64,000 nucleotides of DNA from Paeniglutamicibacter psychrophenolicus (GTDB lineage: Bacteria; Actinomycetota; Actinomycetes; Actinomycetales; Micrococcaceae): assembly GCF_017876575.1 (NCBI RefSeq), contig NZ_JAGIOE010000001.1, forward strand, positions 992,001 to 1,056,000, read 5' to 3'. Made by a program: the position numbers and the translations under genes. The number at the start of each line of letters is the position of its first letter. The stretch's first letter is position 1. The notes under the pieces are model-generated. The model worked only from the letters and a program-made list of their open reading frames with translations. It ran no database searches and had not been told where the DNA came from. Positions 1-8,451 of this stretch are shown piece by piece.

Positions 1-514
1 CAACACCCGAACCGATGCCCATGGTGGGTCCCCGGAAAACCGGGCGCGCTTCGTCATCGAGGTCGTCACCGCCGTGGCAAACGCCATCGGGGCGGGCCGC
101 ACCGGCCTGCGCATTTCGCCCGAGCACAACGTGCAAGGTGCCGTGGAGAGTGATCCGGTGGATGTCGCCGCCACCTATGCCGCCCTGATCGACGGGATTG
201 CCCCCTTGGGCCTGGCAGCGCTGAGCATCCTGCACGCCGATCCCGCAGGTGCACTCGTCCAGGACCTGCGCTCGCGGTTCAACGGACCGGTCCTGCTGAA
301 CACCGGGTTCCAGACCGTCACCACGTACGACGACGCCGCCGCGGTTGCAGCCAACGGCTGGGGAGATGCGGTGGTGGTCGGTCGCCCGGCGATCGCCAAC
401 CCGGACCTGGTGCGCCGCTGGCAGGAGGGCCTGCCGCTAAACGAGCCGGATGCGACCACCTTCTACACCGAGGGCGCCGCCGGGTACACCGACTACCCGT
501 TCTGGGAGAACTAA
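1..514 (+). CDS. Alkene reductase, Old Yellow Enzyme family (C-terminal part, 5' truncated by window edge)
   Basis: The frame is open from base 2 and ends with TAA at 512-514. The visible part is the C-terminal half of an FMN-dependent NAD(P)H enoate/nitroester reductase of the NemA/OYE TIM-barrel family. It opens with the family signature GGSPENRARF, which continues into a helix ending in a glycine-arginine segment (GAGRTGLRISP). Later the phosphate/FMN-binding segment DAVVVGRPAIANPD is present, followed by the typical C-terminal YTEGAAGYTDYPF tail. Members of the family reduce activated double bonds (maleimides, enones, nitro-esters). The start lies outside the window. No partner gene can be judged, because the next gene faces the other way. 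Confidence 0.9.
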   Translation, partial: NTRTDAHGGSPENRARFVIEVVTAVANAIGAGRTGLRISPEHNVQGAVESDPVDVAATYAALIDGIAPLGLAALSILHADPAGALVQDLRSRFNGPVLLNTGFQTVTTYDDAAAVAANGWGDAVVVGRPAIANPDLVRRWQEGLPLNEPDATTFYTEGAAGYTDYPFWEN

Positions 515-661
515 TCCACGGGATTCAGGGCAAGTTGGGAACCCTTGGTTGCAGCGTCCTTAACATCGAAAGGTTCACGAGGACCTGAGCCGCGAGGCGC
601 TCGCCGGTTCCCGTAGCGGAAGTGGCTCGTGGCGAAATGCCGGGACGGCCCGGGGAACTTG

Positions 662-708
662 AACGCGTGGTGGCTCCCTCTCGGATCGAGAGGGAGCCAC
701 CACGCGTT
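662..708 (-). terminator. Perfect 22-bp inverted repeat, transcription terminator
   Basis: Two perfectly complementary 22-base arms are separated by 3 bases, 19 bp beyond the stop codon of the minus-strand transporter gene. There is no long U-tract in either direction, which is common for actinobacterial terminators. It may also stop readthrough from the plus-strand reductase, so it could act in both directions. Confidence 0.75.
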
Positions 709-726
709 GTCTCTTGCAGGGAGTCG

Positions 727-2019
727 TTACTTGAGCAGCACCGTGATGAGCCGCAGGGAAGACGCGACGATGGCAATCAGCCCGATCGCGGCGAACATGT
801 TCTGCCACCACTTGTTGCGCAGGTCCCCCATGATGGAGGTCTTGTTGGCCATGATGACAATCAGGACTCCAAGGAACGGGGCTATCAGAACCGTCAGGGA
901 CTGGGCGATAACGATCAATCCGACGGGTGAAGCCTGGAACGAAAGGGTGATGGCCAATCCGAAGGCCAGGATGATTCCCGTGACGATTCTTGCGGTGGGC
1001 GACCCTGCCTTTGCCCCACGTCCGAGGGCATCCGAGAACATGGTGCCCCCGGCCGTTGCATTGGCGATCATCGAGGAGAAGGCTGCTCCGGATAGTCCGA
1101 GCGCGAAGACCAGCGATCCGACGGGGCCGGCCAGGGGCTCGAATACCGCAGCGAGTGCGTTGATGGTTCCGGCTTCGGCGCCGGTCTTGCCGAGCACGGC
1201 CGCTGCCACCATGATGACCAGCGCCGTCATGATGCCCGGGGCGACGATGCCTGGAACCGTGTCAACAAGGGTGATGTCGCGGTAGTCGGCACGGGTGCGG
1301 CGGTGTTCCTTGATGCCGTAGGAGGTGTAGAAAGCGGCGTTGATGGAAAAGTTGGTTCCGACCAGTGCTACCACGAGGATCTCGCTTCCGGCCGGAAGTT
1401 GTGGAACCATTCCCTCCATGGCCCGGTACCAATCGGGTTGTGCAACCAGGACGCTGGCGATGAAGGCAATGCCCATCAGCACGACGATTACCAGGAGCGC
1501 CTTTTCCACGATTCCGTAGACATTGCGGAATGCCAGCACGATACCGACGGCGGCGGTGCACACGATGGTCCACAGGACGGGGGAGCCCCCGAAGACCATG
1601 GAAAGGCCGAGCCCGGAGCCGACGGCGTTGCCGACGGAAAACATGAGGGTGATGCCAAAGACACCGATGCCTGCCAGGACTCCGACCGATGGGCCCAGAT
1701 GATCCTTGATGGAGGTGATCAGGGACGTGGGGGTGGCGATGCCCAGTCGGACGCTCATGTCGGTGAAGAAGATCATCAGGGTCGTGGAAACCGCGATGAC
1801 CCAGAGCAGGGTGTAGCCGTGGCCGCTGCCCGCCTGCACCGCAGTCGTGAGGTTGCCGGGGCCGAACTGCCATGCTCCGACAACGAAGGCGGGACCCATG
1901 AGGGCGAGGTACCCGAGGAATCCCCGGCGCTTGCCCGGAGCGGTGCTACTGACTTCTTGTGTAACCGTCCGTCCGTGGTGGGCATGCGGGGAGGCGACGG
2001 TGTTGTGCGGCTCGCTCAT
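727..2019 (-). CDS. NRAMP-related membrane transporter with non-canonical metal site
   Basis: A 430-residue polytopic membrane protein with about 11 hydrophobic segments and the general NRAMP (LeuT-fold) organisation. The first transmembrane segment carries GPGNLTTA where classical Mn/Fe NRAMPs have DPGN. The sixth helix reads NFSINAAFYTSYG, where the classical family has a Met-Pro-His motif. The Asp, Met and His that coordinate transition metals are therefore not seen. The gene starts with ATG behind a strong AAGGAGGA site (spacing about 8) and lies 115 bp downstream of a DapA-like gene, with a hairpin between them. The pairing with a lyase/aldolase and a LacI regulator suggests it may carry an organic acid or a different cation rather than manganese. 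Family membership is fairly clear; substrate is unknown. Confidence 0.8.
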   Translation of the reverse strand: MSEPHNTVASPHAHHGRTVTQEVSSTAPGKRRGFLGYLALMGPAFVVGAWQFGPGNLTTAVQAGSGHGYTLLWVIAVSTTLMIFFTDMSVRLGIATPTSLITSIKDHLGPSVGVLAGIGVFGITLMFSVGNAVGSGLGLSMVFGGSPVLWTIVCTAAVGIVLAFRNVYGIVEKALLVIVVLMGIAFIASVLVAQPDWYRAMEGMVPQLPAGSEILVVALVGTNFSINAAFYTSYGIKEHRRTRADYRDITLVDTVPGIVAPGIMTALVIMVAAAVLGKTGAEAGTINALAAVFEPLAGPVGSLVFALGLSGAAFSSMIANATAGGTMFSDALGRGAKAGSPTARIVTGIILAFGLAITLSFQASPVGLIVIAQSLTVLIAPFLGVLIVIMANKTSIMGDLRNKWWQNMFAAIGLIAIVASSLRLITVLLK

Positions 2020-2095
2020 GTGCGAGTCCTCCTTCTACTGCAGCATATCGGTGGTCGTCATTGACCTAAGTGGAGAGAGTACAGGGATTGTGGGC

Positions 2096-2121
2096 GGGGT
2101 GGCAGGCCTGGCTGCCACCCC
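2096..2121 (-). terminator. Hairpin between the DapA-like and NRAMP-like genes
   Basis: Ten-base perfect arms with a 6-base loop, starting 13 bp after the stop of the DapA-like gene. It may end or attenuate transcription so that less mRNA reaches the transporter gene. No clear U-run follows. Confidence 0.55.
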
Positions 2122-2134
2122 GCAGGCAGGTTGG

Positions 2135-3070
2135 TTAGGCGGGAACCGTCACGGTGCCAAGGTGTGCTGCGGCGAGTGCTGCGGCAATCTCCTCGGCGGC
2201 GCCTTCGGCCAGCGGCAGCAGCGGTGGGCGCACCGTCGCGTGCTCGAGGATTCCGCGAGCGACGAGGCCCTGCTTGAGCGCCACGGTTCCTTCCATGTGC
2301 GAACCGCGGTGGTAGACGTTCTTGGTCACCGGGAGCAGCCGGTCGTGGATCGCGCGGGCCGCCGCGTAGTCCTTGGCCTTGCCGGCGGCAATGAGCTCGA
2401 CAAGCGGCTCGGGCGTGAGCCCGCCGTAGCCGACCAATGCACCGTCGACGTCGAACATGGTGTGCAGCAGGTACTCGTCGTGGCAGGTCAGGATCTGCAG
2501 GTCCGGGTAGGTCTTGCGCAGCACCGGGATCTCGGTGTCCCAGCGCTTCATGTTGCGAACGCCGTTCTTGGTGGCGAACACGCCTTCCTGGCCGGCGATC
2601 TCAAGCTGCGTTTCCAAGTCGTAGGTGGCCTTGGTGGCATCCGGGTACTGGAACAGAATCAACGGCAGGCCGCTGGTTTCGTAGATTTCCTTGTAGCGGG
2701 TCTGGGGTGCGCCCTTCTGGTAACCGAAGCGCAGCCAGCCGTGGGACGGGTAGACAAGGCCCGCGGAGGCACCGGCATTCACGGCACGCTTGGCTTCCAA
2801 GGCGGCGACGGTGTTTCCCTCGCCCGTGATGCCGGCGATGATCGGGAGGCTGTCGTTGACCGATTCGCGGAACGCTCGAATCACGAGTGCCTGCTCGTCC
2901 TGGGTCAGGAACGTTCCTTCGCCGGCATGGCCGAGGACAACGAGGCCCTTGACACCCTCGACGCTGGCAAGCCATCCGCCCAGGCGGTGGATGGCGTCGA
3001 CGTCGACGCTTCCGTCGCGGTTGAACGGGGTGACGGGTGCGGGAACAAGTCCACGAAGATCGATGCTCAT
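2135..3070 (-). CDS. Dihydrodipicolinate synthase/N-acetylneuraminate lyase family protein
   Basis: A 311-residue TIM-barrel class I aldolase/dehydratase. The substrate-carboxylate loop is GHAGEG at about residues 47-52 (GTTGE in DapA), the proton-relay Tyr is in LFQYPD (Tyr142), and the Schiff-base Lys is Lys168 in FATKNG. These are the marks of the DapA/NanA/KdgD superfamily. It starts with ATG behind AGAGGAAG. Because the gene stands alone next to a LacI regulator and a transporter, not in a lysine operon, it probably acts in sugar-acid or hydroxy-keto-acid catabolism (for example a 2-keto-3-deoxy-acid aldolase or 5-dehydro-4-deoxyglucarate dehydratase). The exact substrate cannot be read from sequence. 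The promoter is overlapped by a LacI-type operator, so it is likely repressed by the divergent regulator. Confidence 0.85.
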   Translation of the reverse strand: MSIDLRGLVPAPVTPFNRDGSVDVDAIHRLGGWLASVEGVKGLVVLGHAGEGTFLTQDEQALVIRAFRESVNDSLPIIAGITGEGNTVAALEAKRAVNAGASAGLVYPSHGWLRFGYQKGAPQTRYKEIYETSGLPLILFQYPDATKATYDLETQLEIAGQEGVFATKNGVRNMKRWDTEIPVLRKTYPDLQILTCHDEYLLHTMFDVDGALVGYGGLTPEPLVELIAAGKAKDYAAARAIHDRLLPVTKNVYHRGSHMEGTVALKQGLVARGILEHATVRPPLLPLAEGAAEEIAAALAAAHLGTVTVPA

Positions 3071-3110
3071 GAGAACTTCCTCTGTTGTAGTGGGCGAAAT
3101 CCCGCTATGA

Positions 3111-3136
3111 TGAAAACGTTTGCGGGAACGTTTTCA
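3111..3136. promoter_or_regulatory. Palindromic LacI-family operator in the divergent promoter region
   Basis: Two perfect 10-base arms (TGAAAACGTT and AACGTTTTCA) flank a 6-base GC-rich centre. Each arm holds the central CG typical of LacI/GalR half-sites. On the minus strand a TTGACA -35 box lies at 3161-3166, so the palindrome covers the -10/start region of the DapA-like gene. It lies about 95 bp upstream of the LacI gene itself. Control of both divergent units is inferred. Confidence 0.75.
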
Positions 3137-3231
3137 ATCATGCGGTGTGCTGCGGCTCACTGTCAAGGGGTAGTTTCCAACAAGAACGAAATAGAGTGTC
3201 TGTGTAGGCACTCGCGAAAAGGAGAATCCGC

Positions 3232-4269
3232 ATGGAACCAACTGCTTCAGGCGCGCAAGTCACCCTGAAAGATGTTGCAGCTGCCAGTGGAGTAAGCATC
3301 TCCACCGCCAGCCGTGCCCTTGACGATCGAGGAAACGCGTCTGGCTCGGCTGCGGCGATCCACGTTCGCAAGGTCGCGGAAGAGCTCGGGTACCGGCGAA
3401 ACTCGTTTGCCTCGAACCTGCGGCGCGGGGACACTCGGACACTCGGGGTGCTCGTGCCTCGCCTAAGCGATACCGTCATGGCCTTGATGTTCGAGGCACT
3501 CGAACGTGCTGCGGCGGCACGCGGGTATTTCGCAATGGTGGCCACCAGCGGTGATGACCCCGAGGATGAGCGCAGGGCTGCCGAAACGCTGCTTGACCGA
3601 AACGTTGATGGGCTGATCCTGGCGACGGCTCGCCTGGATGACGAGCTGCCAAGGTATTTCCGGGAACGCAACGTGGCCCATGCCTTGGTGCTGCGCACCG
3701 ACGGGGTGAGCCCCTCGGCCCTCGGCGACGATGAGGTCGGCGGGTACCTTGCCGTCCGCCACCTCATTGACCTGGGGCACCGGGACATCGCTGTGCTGAC
3801 CGGCCCGTCTTTTACCTCCACCGGTATTGCGCGACTGGCCGGGGCCCGGCGGGCCCTGGACGAGGCCGCAATCGAGACACCTGCTGAATGGTTGGTGGCA
3901 GCCGGCTACGGCATCGAAAATGGTTTCTCGGCGGGGCACGAAGTCCTCGAAGGGGGCATTGGAAGGCGTCCCAGCGCGGTGTTTGCCGCCAATGACAACC
4001 TGGCCATGGGCGTCATCGCTGCTGCCCATCACCTGGGCATCGAAGTCGGGGAGGAACTGGCTCTGGTTGGGTACAACGACATCCCACTCTCATCGCGTCT
4101 TTCGACTCCGCTGTCATCTGTGAGGGTTCCCTTGGACCAGATTGCGGGCAACGCGATCGACTTGATTGTGAATCCCGGCAAGGAACCGCAGATCCGCAAG
4201 TCCATGCCGACGCTCATTCCCCGTGCATCCAGCGGAGCCCCCAGGCATTCCATGCCACAAGTTCGCTGA
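3232..4269 (+). CDS. LacI-family transcriptional regulator
   Basis: A 345-residue repressor. Residues 11-31 form the N-terminal helix-turn-helix (VTLKDVAAASGVSISTASRAL) with the hinge helix at about residues 45-65. The periplasmic-binding-protein-like sensor domain covers the rest, including the characteristic AVFAANDNLAMG and ALVGYNDIPLS segments near the C-terminus. It starts with ATG behind AAGGAG. It is divergent from the DapA-like gene and shares with it the operator at 3111-3136, so it probably controls that gene and itself in response to the pathway's substrate. The defence island begins a few hundred bases after its stop codon. Confidence 0.92.
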   Translation: MEPTASGAQVTLKDVAAASGVSISTASRALDDRGNASGSAAAIHVRKVAEELGYRRNSFASNLRRGDTRTLGVLVPRLSDTVMALMFEALERAAAARGYFAMVATSGDDPEDERRAAETLLDRNVDGLILATARLDDELPRYFRERNVAHALVLRTDGVSPSALGDDEVGGYLAVRHLIDLGHRDIAVLTGPSFTSTGIARLAGARRALDEAAIETPAEWLVAAGYGIENGFSAGHEVLEGGIGRRPSAVFAANDNLAMGVIAAAHHLGIEVGEELALVGYNDIPLSSRLSTPLSSVRVPLDQIAGNAIDLIVNPGKEPQIRKSMPTLIPRASSGAPRHSMPQVR

Positions 4270-4474
4270 TCGCATCGACCCAAGCGGGTACGCCGCATTC
4301 AACGAGTCCGAGACTCGGATGCCCATTGTCGGCACAAGGTTGGCTCGGTCGACCTGCTCCCTTTCTGGGAGAGCCTCCGGGGCTTTTAGTCGCGTTGTGG
4401 GCCGGGATATACGGGAGGTACTCGATTTCGCAATTGAAAACTCCAACAGCGATGCCCCTGCGCTTGAAGGCGAT

Positions 4475-5619
4475 ATGCAGTGGCTTATCGACTCCAACGT
4501 GGACGGGCTACTGGATGCCCCCGAGAAGACGAAGCAAATCACGCCAAGTGACCGGCTGGAGGGAGCTTCCTTGAGATTATCGAGTTCCGTCGCACCCACG
4601 ACAGGATTCCCAGTTCTACGGCTCGGGAGCTTGCCGAGCCTAAGCTCGGGGACCGACTTGACTGGGTCCTCGCCGTTGAAGAGAAGATCGCCGCTCTGAT
4701 GCATTTGGACTCATGGAATTCCCTGAGACCCCCGCCTCGCTTGACGACATACTCGCCAGTGACGACTCCGGCTTGCTCAAACACGAAGGCTTGTGACTTC
4801 TGGACACTTCCGATTTACCGGCACGTGCTCGCCGAGTGCCATCGGAAGAAGTGGCTAGGAGAGTAAAGTCCGAAGACTTTGCGCAGTATGGACACCTATA
4901 TGTGCAGTGCACAAGCATGGGGAGGTAAAGGCTGGCACGTCAAAGCTCGTGAGATTCGTCGAAGCCGGTGGACAGTAGTCGATCCAAGAAGGGGAATCTT
5001 CATTGTTTCAGGCGTTATGCTCTTCGTGGCTTAAATCACAGATTCACAGCTAACCTCCGGTGTGCGAACTCGGTACAAGCCATGAGCCCGGACCATCTTT
5101 GAAAACGGCATAGAATCGGGTTTCTTTCGGCGTTCCGTGCCCTGGACAGTTAGCTTGAGCAGGATGGCCATGCAGTTATAGAGGCGGGCCCTACAGAGAT
5201 CCTTACCGATAACGAGGCCGCCGGGTACGTATACGTCTTGCGTTCGCTCAATGATGATTCCCCAATCTCGAACAGAGAGAACCTGTACGAGATTGGCTTC
5301 AGCCGTGGCCCAGCGGAAAAGCGGCTCACTAATGCTGAAATGGAACCAACCTATCTGATGGCTCCGGTTGAGTTCGTTGGCACTTGTGGAACATACAACC
5401 TTAAGGTGTCTGCGTTTGAGGACCGTCTACATCGTGTCTTCTCCAAAGTGCGGCTTGATACCAAGCCGGTTGACGGGCGAGGGAACATATTTGATCCATT
5501 AGGAATGGTTCTTCGCACCGGTGAAAGGCATTGGCCAGGCAAGCGACCTGATCGTTTCCGGTGGCATTGTTGACTACGTCTACGAGAAAACGGCCCGACA
5601 GCTCATGGAACGTGGCTGA
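4475..5619 (+). pseudogene. Decayed GIY-YIG nuclease (T5orf172-like) gene
   Basis: Fragments of one protein can be followed through several frames. The N-terminal piece (LIDSNVDGLLDAPEKTKQIT, then SDRLEG) is at about 4480-4565. It jumps frame to IIEFRRTHDRIPSSTARELAEPKLGDRLD-type sequence at about 4570-4660. The conserved GIY-YIG-type catalytic domain begins at about 5223 with GYVYVLRS and continues with LYEIGFSRGPAEKR, EPTYLMAPVEF and LHRVFSKVRLD. A further single-base shift occurs at about 5495-5500, after which EWFFAPVKGIGQASDLIVSG runs on to a TGA at 5617-5619. This matches the layout of the roughly 400-residue GIY-YIG family proteins often found in actinobacterial defence islands. At least three frame changes and internal stops show it is inactive. 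The 200 bp before it hold no recognisable gene. Confidence 0.7.
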
Positions 5620-5630
5620 GCAGCGTTGAA

Positions 5631-5861
5631 ATGGGATTGTGGCGTGCCGACGATGACAAACTCACTCGATCGCGCCTACGATCAATTGGTATTGAGGTGC
5701 AGCTGGAGTTCGACATTGAAACGGATCCGTCGATGCCGAGTGAGACCCTCCTTCGAACAGTTCGGTGGCACACTGTTGGCCAAAGTAAATGCAGCCCAGG
5801 TTTTGACCTTCGTTGCAGCAGCCGTCGACGTCGCAACCGAATGCATCGTGAGGGTTCTTAA
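5631..5861 (+). pseudogene. Probable remnant of a NucS/DUF91-like endonuclease N-terminus
   Basis: The first 40 or so codons from 5631 (MGLWRADDDKLTR, then EVQLEFDIETDPSMPSETLL) resemble the start of PDDEXK proteins of the NucS/DUF91 type, which typically begin with a GLWR-(I/V)-D segment followed by an E-x-x-L-E-D-x-I-E-x-DP-S-I-L-G stretch. The similarity is lost after about 5760 and the expected catalytic D...ExK core is absent. The reading is based on a short match and is tentative. Confidence 0.35.
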
Positions 5862-5889
5862 TGATGAAAGCTCTTGAAAGGTAAACAAC

Positions 5890-7977
5890 ATGACAACCAT
5901 TGAGAACCGCGATTTCTCGATCACTGTACTCGGCCGCACTCTCGAACATTTGGGAACTCAAATGTACAAGAGGAGAGATGTCGCCATCGCCGAGTTGGTG
6001 GCAAATGCTTGGGACGCCGGTGCTCAAAACGTGCATCTTTCAATACCACTTAAATCTGACTACAACCAAGCCTCGTCTAAAGTGATCGTTAAAGATGATG
6101 GCCAGGGCATGTCCCCTGACGAAGTCCAAGACAACTACCTGGTTATCGGACGAAATCGTCGATCTGCCGGCCAAGAGCCTCCAGGTAGCCGTCGTCCGAT
6201 GGGTAGAAAAGGCGTAGGGAAACTAGCTGGGTTCGGGCTCGGGACCCGCATGGATGTACTCACCGCAACACAGAATGCGGCCACGAGCTTAGCGCTCAAC
6301 GGCGCTGATTTGACGGAACGTGGTGGCAAAACGAAAAGGCTCGAGCTTCCAGGAACTGTAACGCTTCTGGATGAGGATGCTTCCACCACAGGAACTACTA
6401 TCACCCTGTCCACGCTGAAACACAAAACACCACCAGATATAGCCGGCCTGCATCAATCGTTAAGTCGGCGATTCAGTCGAACAGTCCTTGGTGAAATGAA
6501 GATCTTTATCAACGAGGAACCGCTGCAACCTTTCGAAGTTACGTTTACTAAAAGGGATCCTGCTGTGGGCGAGGACACCGCAACTCTCGAATGTGGCAAC
6601 AGTGTCACTTGGTGGGCAGGATTCAGTGACAAAGTCCTCTCAGCAGAGATGCAAGGGTTTACCATTCTGGTAAATGGAAAAACGGCGCAAGCACCAGCAT
6701 TCTTTTTTAACGTTGAAGCCACCGCAAGTGGACAGCACGGAACGAAGTATCTGACCGGTGTTATCGAAGCTGATTATCTGGACAATGGTACTGATGACGA
6801 ATCGGACCTGGTTTCGACCGATCGGCAAGACCTCGACTGGGATTCTGAGGCTACTGAGTCGTTAATGAAGTGGGGGCAGGCTCAGACCCGAAAACTATTA
6901 AGAGAACGTTTGGAAGATGGCGAACGGCAAGCGGTCGCGACGGCTGAATCGGATCCTGATTTGGCAGGTAGGCTCGCAAGATTGGATCCGACGTCACGAA
7001 AGCAAGCGAATAAGTTCATTATGACACTGGGTAGAACTGACGCGAATCCAGAGCGAGTCAGAGAACTTGCCGGGACCATTGTTCGAGCCTTTGAATATCG
7101 CCAGTTCCATGACTACATTGAGGAACTGGAAAAGGTTAGTGAAGATCCTGCGAGTCTGACAGAAGCTATCGGATATCTCAGTGGATGGCGTGTTCTGGAG
7201 AGCCGCGCAGTGCTTGAAGTGATCAAGGGCCGTCTCGGAATCGTCGACAAATTCTTCGATATGATTATAAAAGATAGCCCAGAAACCGCATCAAGCAAGA
7301 GCGACGACAATATGCATGATCTTTTGGCGCGGTACCCTTGGTTAATTAATCCAGACTGGCAGGTTTTGTCTGAAGAAAAAACAATCACCAATCAATTGAA
7401 AGAATGGAACGCAGAATTTGTTCCAGAGGCAGATAGGTCACGATACGATTTTCTGGCTCTCGAAGGCAATGGTGAAACGATAATCATCGAGATCAAGAGG
7501 GCCGGTCATGCTGTCAATATGGAGGACCTGATGCAGCTTGAAAAATACGTTTATAAACTTGAAGGTGCACGAGAGAAAATTCGAGGCGTTTTTATTACGG
7601 CAGATCGATATGCCGTATCTGAGCGAATCATAGACCGGTGGAACGAAAGGGCTGATATGGAGTTACTTACCTGGTCAACAGTCCAAAAAAGAACTTCTAG
7701 CCATTATCAACACTACGCCGCAGTATTGAACAGCGATATAGATGAAGACTCGTTCGACCGAAAGAAAAAAGAAGTCTCGCAGACTCGGCAAGTCCTCTCT
7801 ACTTCAACCCGGCGGACTCCTGAAGAACGTCGTTCGGGTGTAGGGCCCAGCGACATCGAGTTTCTCGAGCCAGCATTGGAATCACTGTACGATTCCCTGA
7901 ATCAAGAAACAAGCATTGTTGGTATCTCAGATACGTCTAATGAGACTATTTCGGATGCTTCATTGGGCACATCGTGA
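5890..7977 (+). CDS. GHKL ATPase fused to a C-terminal PDDEXK-type nuclease domain
   Basis: A 695-residue protein. The N-terminal third is a GHKL (Hsp90/MORC-like) ATPase: N-box AIAELVANAWDAG (Glu35, Asn39), the ATP-lid motif KDDGQGM (residues 68-74) and the glycine-rich G2 motif GRKGVGKLAGFGLG (105-118). A helical middle follows. The C-terminal region has YDF...IIIEIK, with Asp520 and Glu534-x-Lys536, which is a PDDEXK nuclease core similar in style to Shedu-like DUF4263 domains. The gene starts with ATG behind AAAGG and is intact. It is AT-richer than the flanking chromosome and faces the methyltransferase end of the DISARM-like operon. Such ATPase-nuclease fusions are typical of antiphage proteins. 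A defence role is inferred; substrate and named system are not known to me. Confidence 0.82.
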   Translation: MTTIENRDFSITVLGRTLEHLGTQMYKRRDVAIAELVANAWDAGAQNVHLSIPLKSDYNQASSKVIVKDDGQGMSPDEVQDNYLVIGRNRRSAGQEPPGSRRPMGRKGVGKLAGFGLGTRMDVLTATQNAATSLALNGADLTERGGKTKRLELPGTVTLLDEDASTTGTTITLSTLKHKTPPDIAGLHQSLSRRFSRTVLGEMKIFINEEPLQPFEVTFTKRDPAVGEDTATLECGNSVTWWAGFSDKVLSAEMQGFTILVNGKTAQAPAFFFNVEATASGQHGTKYLTGVIEADYLDNGTDDESDLVSTDRQDLDWDSEATESLMKWGQAQTRKLLRERLEDGERQAVATAESDPDLAGRLARLDPTSRKQANKFIMTLGRTDANPERVRELAGTIVRAFEYRQFHDYIEELEKVSEDPASLTEAIGYLSGWRVLESRAVLEVIKGRLGIVDKFFDMIIKDSPETASSKSDDNMHDLLARYPWLINPDWQVLSEEKTITNQLKEWNAEFVPEADRSRYDFLALEGNGETIIIEIKRAGHAVNMEDLMQLEKYVYKLEGAREKIRGVFITADRYAVSERIIDRWNERADMELLTWSTVQKRTSSHYQHYAAVLNSDIDEDSFDRKKKEVSQTRQVLSTSTRRTPEERRSGVGPSDIEFLEPALESLYDSLNQETSIVGISDTSNETISDASLGTS

Positions 7978-8451
7978 AGTAGATTTGTTCGCCCGAAATC
8001 TTTCGTAGGGTGCCAGCCAGCATGCCGTTGATTCCCTCTTTTCCCGGAATCGGCGGTTTGCCGGCTATCGGGGGCATATTGAGATGGCCGTATCGTTGGC
8101 CGGAACCCCGGGTGGTTTAGACGAGACTTCCGGTAGCAGGTGTGGGGCGATCGGGTAGCGGCGGTGGGCCAGGTGGCACCTGCCCCACACCAGAACATTC
8201 CAGACCTGCTATCAGAAGCCTCGGCTTTACACGGGTTCCATCGCACACGCACCGGAATGGTGAATCGTCACTGCCCCTTCCTCATCAGTGCCCTCCACGG
8301 TACGGATCCAGGTCTTTGCGTTGGCGTCAACTGCCTGGCCATGCCAGACCTTTTGCTCTTGAACCTGGAGACATGCACCCGGCTGCAGGGCATCCGCTCA
8401 TTAGTAAGATACCCGGATCTCGAAGTACCAGAAGGCGAGAAGAAACGTCGT
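7978..8451. other. Gene-free stretch between convergent defence genes
   Basis: No convincing gene is seen. On the minus strand around 8260-8345 an open stretch encodes a hydrophilic peptide (VWHGQAVDANAKTWIRTVEG) that looks like part of a former gene, but it is closed by stops on both sides and I cannot assign it. The GC content is closer to the host than that of the neighbouring ATPase gene. Confidence 0.4.

Noticed and set aside
665-706. The long inverted repeat as an IS end or regulatory operator
   Set aside because: Position 19 bp after a stop codon and a 3-base loop fit a terminator better, and no second copy was noticed.
7978-8451. Possible remnant gene or missing DrmC (PLD nuclease)
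   Set aside because: No HxKxxxxD motif of phospholipase D is found in any frame here or elsewhere in the island.
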